Below, in pieces: positions 7,431-16,809 of a DNA stretch of 64,000 nt (position 1 is the first letter of the stretch; every line of letters begins with the position of its first letter). The stretch is from Streptomyces avermitilis MA-4680 = NBRC 14893. GTDB taxonomy: Bacteria; Actinomycetota; Actinomycetes; Streptomycetales; Streptomycetaceae. The DNA is taken from the NCBI RefSeq assembly GCF_000009765.2, contig NC_003155.5, positions 7,998,001 to 8,062,000 on the forward strand, given 5' to 3'. Below the pieces are notes generated by a model. It was not told the DNA's origin. It worked only from the letters and a program-made list of their open reading frames with translations, and did no database searches. The translations under genes and the position numbers were made by a program.

Positions 7431-10244
7431 ATGACAGAGGACCTCTCACCGGCCGAGCGGTACGCGGCAGCTCGTCAGCGCGCTGCCGAGCAGGCCACCG
7501 CGCTCGCCCCCTTCCGCGAGATGTACGACTTCGGCCTCGACCCCTTCCAGATCGAGGCCTGTCAGGCACTCGAGGCGGGCAAGGGGGTGCTGGTGGCCGC
7601 GCCCACCGGCTCGGGCAAGACGATCGTCGGCGAGTTCGCCGTCCACCTCGCCCTCCAGCAGGGCAAGAAATGCTTCTACACCACCCCCATCAAGGCGCTC
7701 TCCAACCAGAAGTACGCCGATCTGGCCCGCCGTTACGGCGCGGACAAGGTCGGCCTCCTCACCGGCGACAACAGCGTCAACTCCGACGCCCCGGTGGTCG
7801 TGATGACCACCGAGGTCCTGCGGAACATGCTGTACGCGGGTTCCCAGACCCTCCTGGGTCTCGGCTATGTGGTCATGGACGAGGTGCACTACCTCTCCGA
7901 CCGTTTCCGCGGCGCCGTCTGGGAGGAAGTGATCATCCATCTCCCCGAGTCGGTGACCCTGGTGTCACTTTCGGCGACCGTGTCGAACGCGGAGGAGTTC
8001 GGCGACTGGCTGGACACGGTGCGCGGCGACACCCAGGTGATCGTGTCCGAGCACCGGCCCGTGCCGCTGTTCCAGCATGTGCTGGCCGGACGCCGGATGT
8101 ACGACCTGTTCGAGGAGGGCGAGGGCCACAAGAAGGCCGTCAACCCCGACCTCACGCGGCTGGCCCGCATGGAGGCCAGCCGCCCGTCGTACCAGGACCG
8201 CAAACGCGGCCGCGCCATGCGCGAGGCCGACCGCGAGCGTGAGCGCCGGCAGCGGTCGCGGGTGTGGACGCCGGGCCGGCCCGAGGTGATCGAGCGGCTG
8301 GACGCCGAAGGGCTGCTGCCCGCCATCACGTTCATCTTCAGCCGCGCCGCCTGCGAGGCCGCCGTCCAGCAGTGCCTGTACGCGGGCCTCAGGCTGAACG
8401 ACGAGGCCGCGCGCGACAAGGTGCGCGCCCTCGTGGAGGAGCGCACGGCATCCATCCCGACCGAGGATCTGCACGTCCTCGGCTACTACGAGTGGCTGGA
8501 GGGACTGGAGCGCGGCATCGCGGCCCATCACGCGGGCATGCTGCCGACGTTCAAGGAGGTCGTCGAGGAGCTCTTCGTACGCGGCCTGGTCAAGGCCGTG
8601 TTCGCCACCGAGACCCTGGCGCTCGGCATCAACATGCCCGCCCGCTCGGTGGTGTTGGAGAAGCTCGTCAAGTGGAACGGCGAGCAGCACGCCGACATCA
8701 CCCCCGGCGAGTACACCCAGTTGACGGGCCGGGCGGGTCGCCGTGGGATCGATGTCGAGGGCCACGCGGTCGTGTTGTGGCAGCGCGGCTTCAGCCCCGA
8801 GCACCTGGCAGGCCTCGCTGGCACCCGTACGTACCCGCTGCGCTCCAGCTTCAAGCCGTCGTACAACATGGCGGTGAACCTGGTCGACCAGTTCGGCCGG
8901 CACCGCTCACGCGAGCTGCTCGAGACGTCCTTCGCGCAGTTCCAGGCCGACAAGTCGGTCGTCGGGATCTCCCGGCAGGTGCAGCGCAACGAGGAGGGGC
9001 TCGAGGGCTACAAGGAGTCCATGACCTGCCACCTCGGGGACTTCGAGGAGTACGCGCGGCTGCGCCGCGAACTCAAGGACCGCGAGACCGAGCTGGCCAA
9101 GCAGGGCGCGGCGCAGCGGCGGGCCGAAGCGGCGGTGGCGCTGGAGAAGCTCAAGCCGGGCGATGTCATCCACGTCCCGACCGGCAAGTACGCCGGACTG
9201 GCGCTCGTGCTCGACCCGGGCCTGCCCGCGGGCCGCTCCAACGGCCATCGTGGCTTCGAGCAGCACGACGGCCCGCGGCCGCTGGTGCTGACCGCCGAGC
9301 GCCAGGTGAAGCGGCTCGCCTCGATGGACTTCCCGGTGCCGGTCGAGGCGCTGGAGCGGATGCGGATCCCCAAGTCCTTCAATCCGCGCTCGCCGCAGTC
9401 CCGTCGGGATCTCGCCTCCGCGCTGCGGACGAAGGCCGGGCACATCGTCCCGGACCGGCATCGCAAGGGCCGTTCCGCGGCCGCCGACGACCGTGAGATC
9501 GCCCGGCTGCGGGCGGAGTTGCGCGCGCACCCCTGCCACGGGTGCAACGACCGGGAGGACCACGCCCGTTGGGCCGAGCGCTACTACCGGCTGATGCGTG
9601 ACACCTCGCAGCTGGAGCGGCGCATCGAGGGCCGTACGAACACGATCGCCCGCACCTTCGACCGGATCGTCGCGCTCCTGACCGAGCTGGACTATCTGCG
9701 CGGCGACGAGGTCACCGCGCACGGCAAGCGGCTCGCCCGTCTCTACGGCGAACTCGACCTGCTGGCCAGCGAGTGCCTGCGTGCCGGGGTCTGGGAAGGC
9801 CTCGATCCGGCCGAACTCGCCGCGTGCGTCTCGGCGTTGGTGTACGAGTCGCGGGTCGGTGACGACGCGATGGCGCCCAAGCTGCCGTCCGGCAAGGCCA
9901 AGGCGGCGCTGGGCGAGATGGTCCGGATCTGGGGGCGCCTCGACGCCCTGGAGGAAGACTTCCGGATCACCCAGACGGAGGGTGTCGGACAGCGCGAGCC
10001 GGACCTCGGCTTCGCCTGGGCCGCGTACATGTGGGCCTCCGGCAAGGGCCTGGACGAGGTGCTGCGCGAGGCGGAGATGCCGGCCGGTGACTTCGTCCGC
10101 TGGTGCAAGCAGGTCATCGACGTGCTGGGCCAGATCTCCGCCGCCGCACCCGTCAGGGGCGAGGGCTCCACGGTCGCGAAGAACGCCCGCAAGGCGGTCG
10201 ACGAACTGCTGCGCGGGGTGGTCGCCTACTCGTCGGTGGGCTGA
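7431..10244 (+). CDS. helY: Ski2/Mtr4-like DEAD/DEAH-box RNA helicase HelY
   Basis: 937 residues from ATG 7431; an upstream extension of the frame overlaps the lipid kinase and is unlikely. The helicase core has APTGSGKT (Walker A), TPIKALSNQK, DEVHYLSDRF (Walker B, DEVH), SLSATVSN (motif III) and, in the second RecA domain, ATETLALGINMPARSVV and QLTGRAGRRGID (motifs V and VI). The C-terminal half matches the rRNA-processing-arm and DSHCT regions of Ski2/Mtr4 proteins. It probably unwinds RNA in processing or decay. The tatA-tatC-helY order is the same as in Mycobacterium tuberculosis. A two-way terminator lies beyond the stop. Confidence 0.93.
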   Translation: MTEDLSPAERYAAARQRAAEQATALAPFREMYDFGLDPFQIEACQALEAGKGVLVAAPTGSGKTIVGEFAVHLALQQGKKCFYTTPIKALSNQKYADLARRYGADKVGLLTGDNSVNSDAPVVVMTTEVLRNMLYAGSQTLLGLGYVVMDEVHYLSDRFRGAVWEEVIIHLPESVTLVSLSATVSNAEEFGDWLDTVRGDTQVIVSEHRPVPLFQHVLAGRRMYDLFEEGEGHKKAVNPDLTRLARMEASRPSYQDRKRGRAMREADRERERRQRSRVWTPGRPEVIERLDAEGLLPAITFIFSRAACEAAVQQCLYAGLRLNDEAARDKVRALVEERTASIPTEDLHVLGYYEWLEGLERGIAAHHAGMLPTFKEVVEELFVRGLVKAVFATETLALGINMPARSVVLEKLVKWNGEQHADITPGEYTQLTGRAGRRGIDVEGHAVVLWQRGFSPEHLAGLAGTRTYPLRSSFKPSYNMAVNLVDQFGRHRSRELLETSFAQFQADKSVVGISRQVQRNEEGLEGYKESMTCHLGDFEEYARLRRELKDRETELAKQGAAQRRAEAAVALEKLKPGDVIHVPTGKYAGLALVLDPGLPAGRSNGHRGFEQHDGPRPLVLTAERQVKRLASMDFPVPVEALERMRIPKSFNPRSPQSRRDLASALRTKAGHIVPDRHRKGRSAAADDREIARLRAELRAHPCHGCNDREDHARWAERYYRLMRDTSQLERRIEGRTNTIARTFDRIVALLTELDYLRGDEVTAHGKRLARLYGELDLLASECLRAGVWEGLDPAELAACVSALVYESRVGDDAMAPKLPSGKAKAALGEMVRIWGRLDALEEDFRITQTEGVGQREPDLGFAWAAYMWASGKGLDEVLREAEMPAGDFVRWCKQVIDVLGQISAAAPVRGEGSTVAKNARKAVDELLRGVVAYSSVG

Positions 10245-10263
10245 GCCGGCGCCGCGCCCGCTT

Positions 10264-10294
10264 CGCCGCCCCTTACCTTTCCGGAGGGGCGGCG
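10264..10294. terminator. Bidirectional hairpin between helY and the LLM oxidoreductase gene
   Basis: A 10-bp perfect stem CGCCGCCCCT (10264-10273) and AGGGGCGGCG (10285-10294) has an 11-base loop, followed by ATTCTT. A second, outer pair (GCGCCCGCTTCG just upstream, CGAAGCGGGGCGC near 10315-10327) could enlarge it. It lies between convergent genes and can serve both. Confidence 0.65.
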
Positions 10295-10332
10295 ATTCTT
10301 CGCGGAGGGGCCGACGAAGCGGGGCGCGGGTG

Positions 10333-11433
10333 CTAGGCCGCCACCCGCGCCGCGTCCCGCTTCGCGACTTCTTCGCGGACGATCGGGATCACGTGCCGGC
10401 CGAAGTCGATCGCGTCGTCGAGGAGGTCGTAGCCGCGGGCCGAGAGGATGTCGACTCCGAGGTCGTAGTAGTCGAGGAGGGCCTCGGCCACCGTCTCGGG
10501 GGTGCCGACCAGTGCCGTGGAGTTGCCGGCGCCGCCCGTCTCCGCCGCCGTCGGGGTCCACAGGGCGCGGTCGTGGCGGTCGCCCCGGGCGGCCACCGCC
10601 AGCAGCCGCTGGGAGCCCGAGTTCTCCGGATTCTTCAGCGGATGGCGGCGGCTGAGCGGAGCCCCGGCCGTGCGCGCCTTGATCCGGGCCAGCGTCCGGT
10701 GCGCCTTCTCCCAGGCCAGTTCCTCCGTCGGCGCGATGATCGGGCGGAACGCGACCTGGATCCTTGGGATGTCCGTGCGGCCCGCCGCCTTCGCCGCGGC
10801 CTTCACCGACTCGATCTGCTCGGCGGTCTGCGCCAGCGGCTCGCCCCACAGGCAGTAGATGTCCGCCTCGGCGCCCCCGGCCGCGTACGCGGCGGCCGAT
10901 GAGCCGCCGAAGGAGACGGGCGGATGCGGCTGCTGGACGGGAAAGGTGTCGCTGACGAAGTCGTGGAAGCGGTAGTGCGTGCCCTCGTGGTCGAACGGCT
11001 CGTGCGTCGTCCACGCCTTCTTGATGATCTGGATGGCTTCCCGGGTGCGCGCGTACCGTTCGTCCTTGGTCAGGAAGTCGCCCTCGCGCTGCTGCTCGTG
11101 GTCGTTGCCGCCGGTGATGAAGTGGACGGCCAGCCGGCCGTCGCTGATGCGGTCGAGGGTCGCGAAGGTCTTGGCCGCGAACGTCGGGTACGAGACGTTC
11201 GGGCGGTGCGCCACCAGGATCTGGATCTTCTCCGTGCGGGCCGCGATGTAGGCGGCCGCGGGCGACGGATCGGGGGAGCCGGACCCGTACGCGAACAGGA
11301 TCCGGTCCCAGCCGTACTCCTCGTGGGCGCGGGCCAGCCTGAGCGTGTACTCCTTGTCGAAGGACGGCCCGGAGCGGGCGGTCACTTCGGAGCCTTCGTT
11401 GGTTGCGGCGATGCCGAGGAACTCTACGGGCAT
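10333..11433 (-). CDS. LLM-class flavin-dependent monooxygenase (alkanesulfonate monooxygenase-like)
   Basis: 366 residues with the luciferase-like monooxygenase fold of the SsuD type: EFLGIAATNEGSE at the N-terminus, FLVAHRP-like strand (QILVAHRPNVSYPTFAAKTFATLD), GRLAVHFITGGNDHEQQREGD and SDTFPVQQPHPPVSFGGSS. Such enzymes use FMNH2 and oxygen to release sulfite from alkanesulfonates, allowing growth when sulfate is scarce. Sulfur control is supported by the leader peptide 55 bases upstream. No SsuE-type flavin reductase or SsuABC transporter lies in the window, so reduced flavin must come from elsewhere. The substrate is unproven. Confidence 0.85.
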   Translation of the reverse strand: MPVEFLGIAATNEGSEVTARSGPSFDKEYTLRLARAHEEYGWDRILFAYGSGSPDPSPAAAYIAARTEKIQILVAHRPNVSYPTFAAKTFATLDRISDGRLAVHFITGGNDHEQQREGDFLTKDERYARTREAIQIIKKAWTTHEPFDHEGTHYRFHDFVSDTFPVQQPHPPVSFGGSSAAAYAAGGAEADIYCLWGEPLAQTAEQIESVKAAAKAAGRTDIPRIQVAFRPIIAPTEELAWEKAHRTLARIKARTAGAPLSRRHPLKNPENSGSQRLLAVAARGDRHDRALWTPTAAETGGAGNSTALVGTPETVAEALLDYYDLGVDILSARGYDLLDDAIDFGRHVIPIVREEVAKRDAARVAA

Positions 11434-11488
11434 GGTGGTGCGGCCTCGATTCGGTGCTGCGGTGCGCTGACGGTGGCGGAGGGCGTCG

Positions 11489-11566
11489 TCAGGCGCGACA
11501 CGCCGCCGACCACACTCGACAGAAGTCGATGTGGTCGCGGGTGACCAGCAGCAGCCGGGGTCGCAT
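11489..11566 (-). CDS. 25-residue Cys-containing leader peptide upstream of the LLM oxidoreductase
   Basis: Reading the minus strand from ATG 11566: MRPRLLLVTRDHIDF, then CRVWSAACRA and TGA. The RHID-like core and C-terminal Cys residues match the putative leader peptides found ahead of sulfur-metabolism genes in actinobacteria. Both Cys codons are TGT and two Arg codons are CGA, codons rare in this GC-rich genome, which fits ribosome pausing when Cys-tRNA is short. The stop is 55 bases before the oxidoreductase start. Likely role: cysteine-responsive attenuation of the sulfonate monooxygenase gene. Too short for standard gene callers. Confidence 0.8.
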   Translation of the reverse strand: MRPRLLLVTRDHIDFCRVWSAACRA

Positions 11567-11624
11567 GGGCTCAGTTGAACAGGCGGGTACGTGTCGCGTC
11601 AACGGCGCGTGTGAACGGCGTGTG

Positions 11625-13277
11625 TCAACGGTCCAGGTACGCCCGCCAGCCCCCGTACTCCGTGATGTCCGCCGCGTCCGTGAGCGCGTCCGGCTCGCAC
11701 AGGAAGCCCGGGACGCGGCTGCCGTCGGCCAGTTCGACCTGGCCGAGCGTCATCGGGCGGGGGAGTGAGGCGAGCAGCCGGCCGAGGCCTTCGGCGGGCA
11801 GCCGCCAGACCTCCGTCTCGATCGCGGCGCCGCCCTGACGCACGTGCACGAGGCCCGGCTTGGGCGGGGTGGTCGGCAGGGCGTGCAGCCGGTAGGCGGG
11901 TGCGGTGGTGGTCGTACGCTCCCGTCGCGCGCCCAGGGCCAGGAGCTGCGGGTTGAGCGGCTGGCCCGACAGATGCGCGCCGATCACCGCCACGCTCAGC
12001 TGTGGCTGAAGCAGGGCGGCGATCCGGGCGAGCCGCCCGTCGGTGAACGCCGGGCCGATCAGCATCACCCCGAAGGGCAGTTGGGCGGGCGTGAGACCGG
12101 CGGGGGCGGCGACCGCGGCCAGGTCGAAGAGGTTCGTGGAGTTGGTGAAGCGCCCGAGGCGGGCGTTGGCGCCCAGCGGGTCGGCGGCGACCTCGGCGAG
12201 TGTGGGGTGACCGGGGGTGGTGGGCAGCAGCAGGGCGTCGGCATCACCGAGTTCGGCGAGCGCCCGGGTGCGCAGGGTGGCCAGACGTTCCTGGTCGGCG
12301 AAGAGCCGGTGGGCCGGGATGTCCCGGGCGCGGGTGATGATGCCGGCGACGGTGGGGTCGAGCCCCGCACCGCCCTCGCTGATCAACTTGTCGACAAAGC
12401 TCCCCACCGCGGTGTAGCGCTCGGCCACGAACGCACCCTCGTAGAGCATCGCCGCGGCCTCGGTGAACGGGCTGAGATCGATCGTGCGGACCGAGACGCC
12501 CGCCGCCACGAGGTGCTCCACCGCGGCCTCGTACGCCTCGCCCCAGCCCTCGTCCAGCTCGCCGAGCTGCGGCAGCGGCGGGACCGCGACGCGCCACGGG
12601 CCGGGGGCGCGCTGGGGGAGCGGAGGGAGGTCCCGGCCGGGCGGCGACGCCAGGTGCGCGAGGGCCTGCTCGGCCTCCGGGAGCGTACGGGCGAAGACGG
12701 TGACGCAGTCGAGGGAGGCGCAGGCGGGGACGGTGCCCGTCGTGGGGACGAGGCCGCGGGTGGGCTTGAGGCCGACGATGCCGTTGAAGGCGGCGGGGAC
12801 ACGGCCGGAGCCCGCGGTGTCCGTACCGAGGGCGAAGTCCACGATGCCCAGGGCCACGGCCACGGCCGAGCCCGCGCTGGAGCCGCCGCTGATCCTCGCC
12901 GGGTCGTACGCGCCGCGCACCGCCCCGTACGGGGAACGGGTGCCGACCAGGCCGGTGGCGAACTGGTCCAGGTTCGTCGTGCCGAGCACGATCGCGCCGG
13001 CCGCCCGGAGCCGGGCGACGGCCGGGGCGTCGGCCTCGGGCAGGTAGGCGTACGCGGGGCAGCCCGCGGTGGTCGCCAGGCCGTGGACGTCGATGTTGCC
13101 CTTGACGGCGAACAGGCGTCCGGCGAGCGGGAGCCGCTGACCCGCCGCGACGCGCTCGTCGGTCACCGCCGCCTCGGCCTCGACGTCCGCCCGGGATCGG
13201 AGATCGATCCAGATCTCCGGACGGTCGACGGCCGCCACACGGGCGTACGCGGCACGGACACGGGACAGAGTGGACAT
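11625..13277 (-). CDS. atzF: Allophanate hydrolase
   Basis: 550 residues. The N-terminal amidase-signature domain (about 20-420) carries the Ser-cisSer-Lys triad: Lys59 in AVKGNID, Ser in ISGGSSAGSA (131-138) and the nucleophile Ser in DTAGSGRVP (153-161). The C-terminal approximately 120 residues match the extra domain of AtzF-type enzymes (VIGAHLSGQPLNPQLLALGA). It hydrolyses allophanate to ammonia and CO2, completing ATP-dependent urea breakdown started by urea carboxylase, whose gene ends 16 bases upstream in the same operon. GAGGAG precedes the ATG. Confidence 0.93.
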   Translation of the reverse strand: MSTLSRVRAAYARVAAVDRPEIWIDLRSRADVEAEAAVTDERVAAGQRLPLAGRLFAVKGNIDVHGLATTAGCPAYAYLPEADAPAVARLRAAGAIVLGTTNLDQFATGLVGTRSPYGAVRGAYDPARISGGSSAGSAVAVALGIVDFALGTDTAGSGRVPAAFNGIVGLKPTRGLVPTTGTVPACASLDCVTVFARTLPEAEQALAHLASPPGRDLPPLPQRAPGPWRVAVPPLPQLGELDEGWGEAYEAAVEHLVAAGVSVRTIDLSPFTEAAAMLYEGAFVAERYTAVGSFVDKLISEGGAGLDPTVAGIITRARDIPAHRLFADQERLATLRTRALAELGDADALLLPTTPGHPTLAEVAADPLGANARLGRFTNSTNLFDLAAVAAPAGLTPAQLPFGVMLIGPAFTDGRLARIAALLQPQLSVAVIGAHLSGQPLNPQLLALGARRERTTTTAPAYRLHALPTTPPKPGLVHVRQGGAAIETEVWRLPAEGLGRLLASLPRPMTLGQVELADGSRVPGFLCEPDALTDAADITEYGGWRAYLDR

Positions 13278-13293
13278 GCGTGCTCCTCGAAGT

Positions 13294-16200
13294 TCAGCTC
13301 GTGGCCGGTGCGAGCACGACCAGCGCCGTGCCCGCCGCCACCTGATCGCCCGGCCTGGCCAGGATCTCCGTCACCACACCGGCCATCGGCGCGGGCACCC
13401 TGGACTCCATCTTCATCGCCTCCAGGGTGAGCAGCGGCTGGCCGGCCGTCACCGCGTCGCCCGGTCCCACGTTCAGCTGCCAGACCGACGCGGCGAACTC
13501 GGCCTCCACCAGAGCGCCGCCCACCGGAACGGTCACCTCGGCCGGCGGGGCCTCGGGCGCCGTCGCCGCCTCGGCCCGCGCGAACTCGCCCGCCGCCTCC
13601 CACGCGTCCCGCTCCGCCGCGAAGGCCGCGCCCTGGCGGGCCCGGAAGGCGGCGATGGAGCCGGCGTTCGCGGCGAGGAAGGACTCGTACCCGGCCAGCG
13701 AGAACTCGCCCTCCTCGACGCGCGGCACGAAGCGGCCCGAGGCGATGTCGGCGCGCAGGTCGAGGAGTTCGTCGGGCCCGACGGCGTACCACTTGATCCG
13801 GTCGAAGAAGCGCAGCAGCCACGGCGAGCCCGGTTCGAACGCGCCGCGCTGCTGCCAGCCCGACCAGACCTGGGTCGTGCGGCCCACGAACTGGTAGCCG
13901 CCGGGGCCCTCCATCCCGTAGACGCACAGGTACGCGCCGCCGATGCCGACCGAGTTCTCGGCGGTCCAGGTGCGCGCCGGGTTGTACTTGGTGGTGACCA
14001 GGCGGTGGCGCGGGTCGAGCGGTGTGGCCACCGGCGCTCCCAAGTACACGTCGCCCAGGCCGAGTACGAGGTACTCCGCGTCGAAGACCGTGTCGTACAC
14101 GTCCGCCACCGACTCCAGGCCGTTGACGCGGCGGATGAACTCGATGTTCCACGGGCACCAGGGCGCGTCGTCGCGCACGCCCGCCATGTAGCGCTCGATC
14201 GCCTCGCGGGTGGCCGGGTCGTCCCAGGAGAGGGGGAGGTGGACCGTGCGGGACGGGACGACGAGCTGGTCGGTGGGCGGGAGCGCGCTCACCGTCTCCC
14301 GTACGACCGCGAGGAGTTCGCGTAGCGGCAGGCGGCGCGGGTCCGTCCGGATCTGGAGCGAGCGAATGCCCGGGGTGAGGTCCGTGACGCCGTCCAGCCC
14401 GGCTTCGGCCACCGCTTCCATCAGCGCGTGCACCCGCATGCGCAGGGCCAGGTCGAGCTGCATCGGGCCGAATTCGACCAGCAGGTTGTCGTCGCCGCTG
14501 CGCCGGTAGGTCACGTCGCCGTCCCGTGCGAGCACCCCGCCGTCCACGATCGCGGGCCGCGTCGAGCCGTCCTCGGCCAGCGGTGTGAAGCGGACCGTGT
14601 CGCCGGGGCGCAGCTGCCCGAGCTTCCAGCGCTCCGCCGTGGCGACCGTCGCCGGGCAGACGAAACCGCCGAGCGAGGGCCCGTCCGGGCCGAGCAGTAC
14701 CGGCATGTCGCCCGTGTAGTCGACGGCACCGACCGAGTACGGGGTGTCGTGGATGTTGGACGGGTGCAGCCCCGCCTCTCCGCCGTCCGAGCGCGCCCAG
14801 CGGGGCTTGGGTCCGACCAGTCGTACGCCCGTCCGGGCCGAGTTGAAGTGGACCTTCCAGCCGGCCGCGTAGAAGTCGCGGATGTCGTCCTCGGTGAAGA
14901 ACTCCGGTGCGGCGTGCGGTCCTTCCAGGGCGCCGACGTGCCACTCCGTAGCGAACACCGGCCGGTCCCCGGCGGGCACGGGAGCGCCCCGGTCCGTGAC
15001 CGACCCGCCGTGCAGCACGTCCCCCGTGCGCAGCGCCCGCCCGCCGTGCCCGCCGAACCGGCCCAGTGTGAAGGTGGCCGCGCTGCCGAGGAACGCGGGG
15101 ACGTCCAGGCCGCCCGCGAACAGCACATAGGTCCGCAGGCCGGGCTCGGCGGGGGCGCCGACCTCCAGGAGGGCCCCGGCGGGCACCGTCACCGGCTCCC
15201 ACTGGGCGACCGGCGTTCCGTCCACGGTGACCGGTGCCGGGGCGCCCGTGACGCACACCGTCGTGGCGTGGGTGAAGCGCAGCGCCGGTCCCCGCAGGGT
15301 GCACTCCAGACCCGGCGCTCCCTCCTCGTTCCCGAGCGCCCGGTTGCCGAGCCGGAAGGAGCGGTCGTCCATCGGGCCGCACGGCGGCACGCCCACCTGC
15401 CAGTAGCCGGTGCGGCCCGGCCAGTCCTGGACGGTGGTGAGCGTGCCGGCCGCGACCACCTCGACGCGCGGAGTGGGGTCGGTGATCTTGGCCAGTGTCG
15501 CCGTCGTGTGGGTGGCGGTGCGCAAGCCGTGGTCGGCGAGCGCCGCCCGGACGAGCCCCAGATTCGTCTCGATGCCGTCGACCCGCGTCCGGGCCAGCGC
15601 CTCGTCGAGGCGGGCCAGCGCGTGCGCCCGGTCGGACCCGTACGCCACGACCTTGGCGAGCATGGGGTCGTACGACGTCGTGACCTCCGTCCCCGTCTCC
15701 ACCCAGCCGTCCACCCGTACGCCCTGCGGGAACTCCACCCGCGTCAGCAGGCCCGCGCTGGGCCGGTGCTCGCGGGAGGGGTCCTCCGCGTACACCCGGG
15801 CCTCCACGGCGTGGCCGCGGGGCGGCCCCGGATCGCGTACGACGTCGGCGTCGCCGCCCGCGAGCCGCAGCATCCAGGCGACCAGGTCGACCCCGTAGAT
15901 CTCCTCGGTGACCGGATGCTCCACCTGGAGACGGGTGTTGACCTCGAGGAAGTACGCCTCCTCGCGGGCGGCGTCGTACACGAACTCGACGGTTCCGGCG
16001 GAGCGGTAGCCGACCGCGGCGCACAAGTCCCGTGCCGCCGAGGCGAGGTGGTCGCGCACGTGTGAGGGGAGTCCCGGCGCGGGGGCCTCCTCGACCACCT
16101 TCTGGTTGCGGCGTTGGAGCGAGCAGTCCCGGTCGCCGAGGGTGACGACCCGGCCCCGGCCGTCGCCGAAGACCTGTACCTCGACATGGCGGGCGTGCTC

Positions 16201-16809
16201 GACCAGGCGTTCCAGGAAGATCCCCGCCGAGGAGAACGAGGCCGCGGTGACGCGCCGCACCCGCTCCCACGACTCGGCCAGTTCGGCGGCGGAACGGCAG
16301 GCCGACATGCCGATGCCGCCCCCGCCGCCGGTGGCCTTGAGCATGACGGGATAGCCGATGCGGGAGGCCGCGTCGAGCGCTTCGTCGAGCGAGGCGAGCA
16401 GCCCCGTGCCGGGTGCGAGCGGCACCCCGGCCGCCTCGGCCGCGGCCCGCGCCGTGTGCTTCGCGCCGAAGAGTTCCAGCTGCTCGGGCGTCGGTCCGAC
16501 GAACACGATCCCGGCGTCCTCGCAGCGGCGCGCGAACGCCGCGTCCTCGGAGAGGAAGCCGTAGCCGGGGTGGATCGCGCCGGCGCCGGTGTCCTTGGCG
16601 GCCTTCAGTACGAGATCCGCGTCGAGGTACGACTCCTTCGCGGGCGCGGGGCCCAGGCGTACGGCCTCGTCGGCGAGCCGGACATGGGGCGCCGAGCGGT
16701 CCGGGTCGGAGTACACCGCGACGGTGCGCAGGCCGAGTTCACGCGCCGTGCGGATGACGCGGACGGCTATCTCGCCCCGGTTGGCGACGAGCAGGGTGTC
16801 GAAGGTCAT
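13294..16809 (-). CDS. Urea carboxylase (biotin-dependent)
   Basis: 1171 residues. Order of domains: biotin carboxylase (about 1-450, LLVANRGEIAVRVIRTAREL, GGGGIGMS, EVNTRLQVEHPVTE), then the carboxyltransferase parts AHS2/KipA-like (about 465-760) and AHS1/KipI-like (about 770-1030), and a C-terminal biotinyl domain with LEAMKME, biotin on Lys about 1133. It converts urea, ATP and bicarbonate to allophanate. The ATG at 16809 overlaps the stop of the upstream DUF1989 gene (ATGA), and the open frame beyond it is not used. Some relatives prefer guanidine; no ykkC-type guanidine riboswitch is visible upstream, so urea is favoured but not proven. Confidence 0.93.
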   Translation of the reverse strand: MTFDTLLVANRGEIAVRVIRTARELGLRTVAVYSDPDRSAPHVRLADEAVRLGPAPAKESYLDADLVLKAAKDTGAGAIHPGYGFLSEDAAFARRCEDAGIVFVGPTPEQLELFGAKHTARAAAEAAGVPLAPGTGLLASLDEALDAASRIGYPVMLKATGGGGGIGMSACRSAAELAESWERVRRVTAASFSSAGIFLERLVEHARHVEVQVFGDGRGRVVTLGDRDCSLQRRNQKVVEEAPAPGLPSHVRDHLASAARDLCAAVGYRSAGTVEFVYDAAREEAYFLEVNTRLQVEHPVTEEIYGVDLVAWMLRLAGGDADVVRDPGPPRGHAVEARVYAEDPSREHRPSAGLLTRVEFPQGVRVDGWVETGTEVTTSYDPMLAKVVAYGSDRAHALARLDEALARTRVDGIETNLGLVRAALADHGLRTATHTTATLAKITDPTPRVEVVAAGTLTTVQDWPGRTGYWQVGVPPCGPMDDRSFRLGNRALGNEEGAPGLECTLRGPALRFTHATTVCVTGAPAPVTVDGTPVAQWEPVTVPAGALLEVGAPAEPGLRTYVLFAGGLDVPAFLGSAATFTLGRFGGHGGRALRTGDVLHGGSVTDRGAPVPAGDRPVFATEWHVGALEGPHAAPEFFTEDDIRDFYAAGWKVHFNSARTGVRLVGPKPRWARSDGGEAGLHPSNIHDTPYSVGAVDYTGDMPVLLGPDGPSLGGFVCPATVATAERWKLGQLRPGDTVRFTPLAEDGSTRPAIVDGGVLARDGDVTYRRSGDDNLLVEFGPMQLDLALRMRVHALMEAVAEAGLDGVTDLTPGIRSLQIRTDPRRLPLRELLAVVRETVSALPPTDQLVVPSRTVHLPLSWDDPATREAIERYMAGVRDDAPWCPWNIEFIRRVNGLESVADVYDTVFDAEYLVLGLGDVYLGAPVATPLDPRHRLVTTKYNPARTWTAENSVGIGGAYLCVYGMEGPGGYQFVGRTTQVWSGWQQRGAFEPGSPWLLRFFDRIKWYAVGPDELLDLRADIASGRFVPRVEEGEFSLAGYESFLAANAGSIAAFRARQGAAFAAERDAWEAAGEFARAEAATAPEAPPAEVTVPVGGALVEAEFAASVWQLNVGPGDAVTAGQPLLTLEAMKMESRVPAPMAGVVTEILARPGDQVAAGTALVVLAPATS

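Noticed and set aside
13163-16270. A 1035-residue open frame on the minus strand within the urea carboxylase gene
   Set aside because: It is a shifted frame of urea carboxylase with Arg/Gly/Pro-rich, non-protein-like composition, typical of GC-rich DNA.
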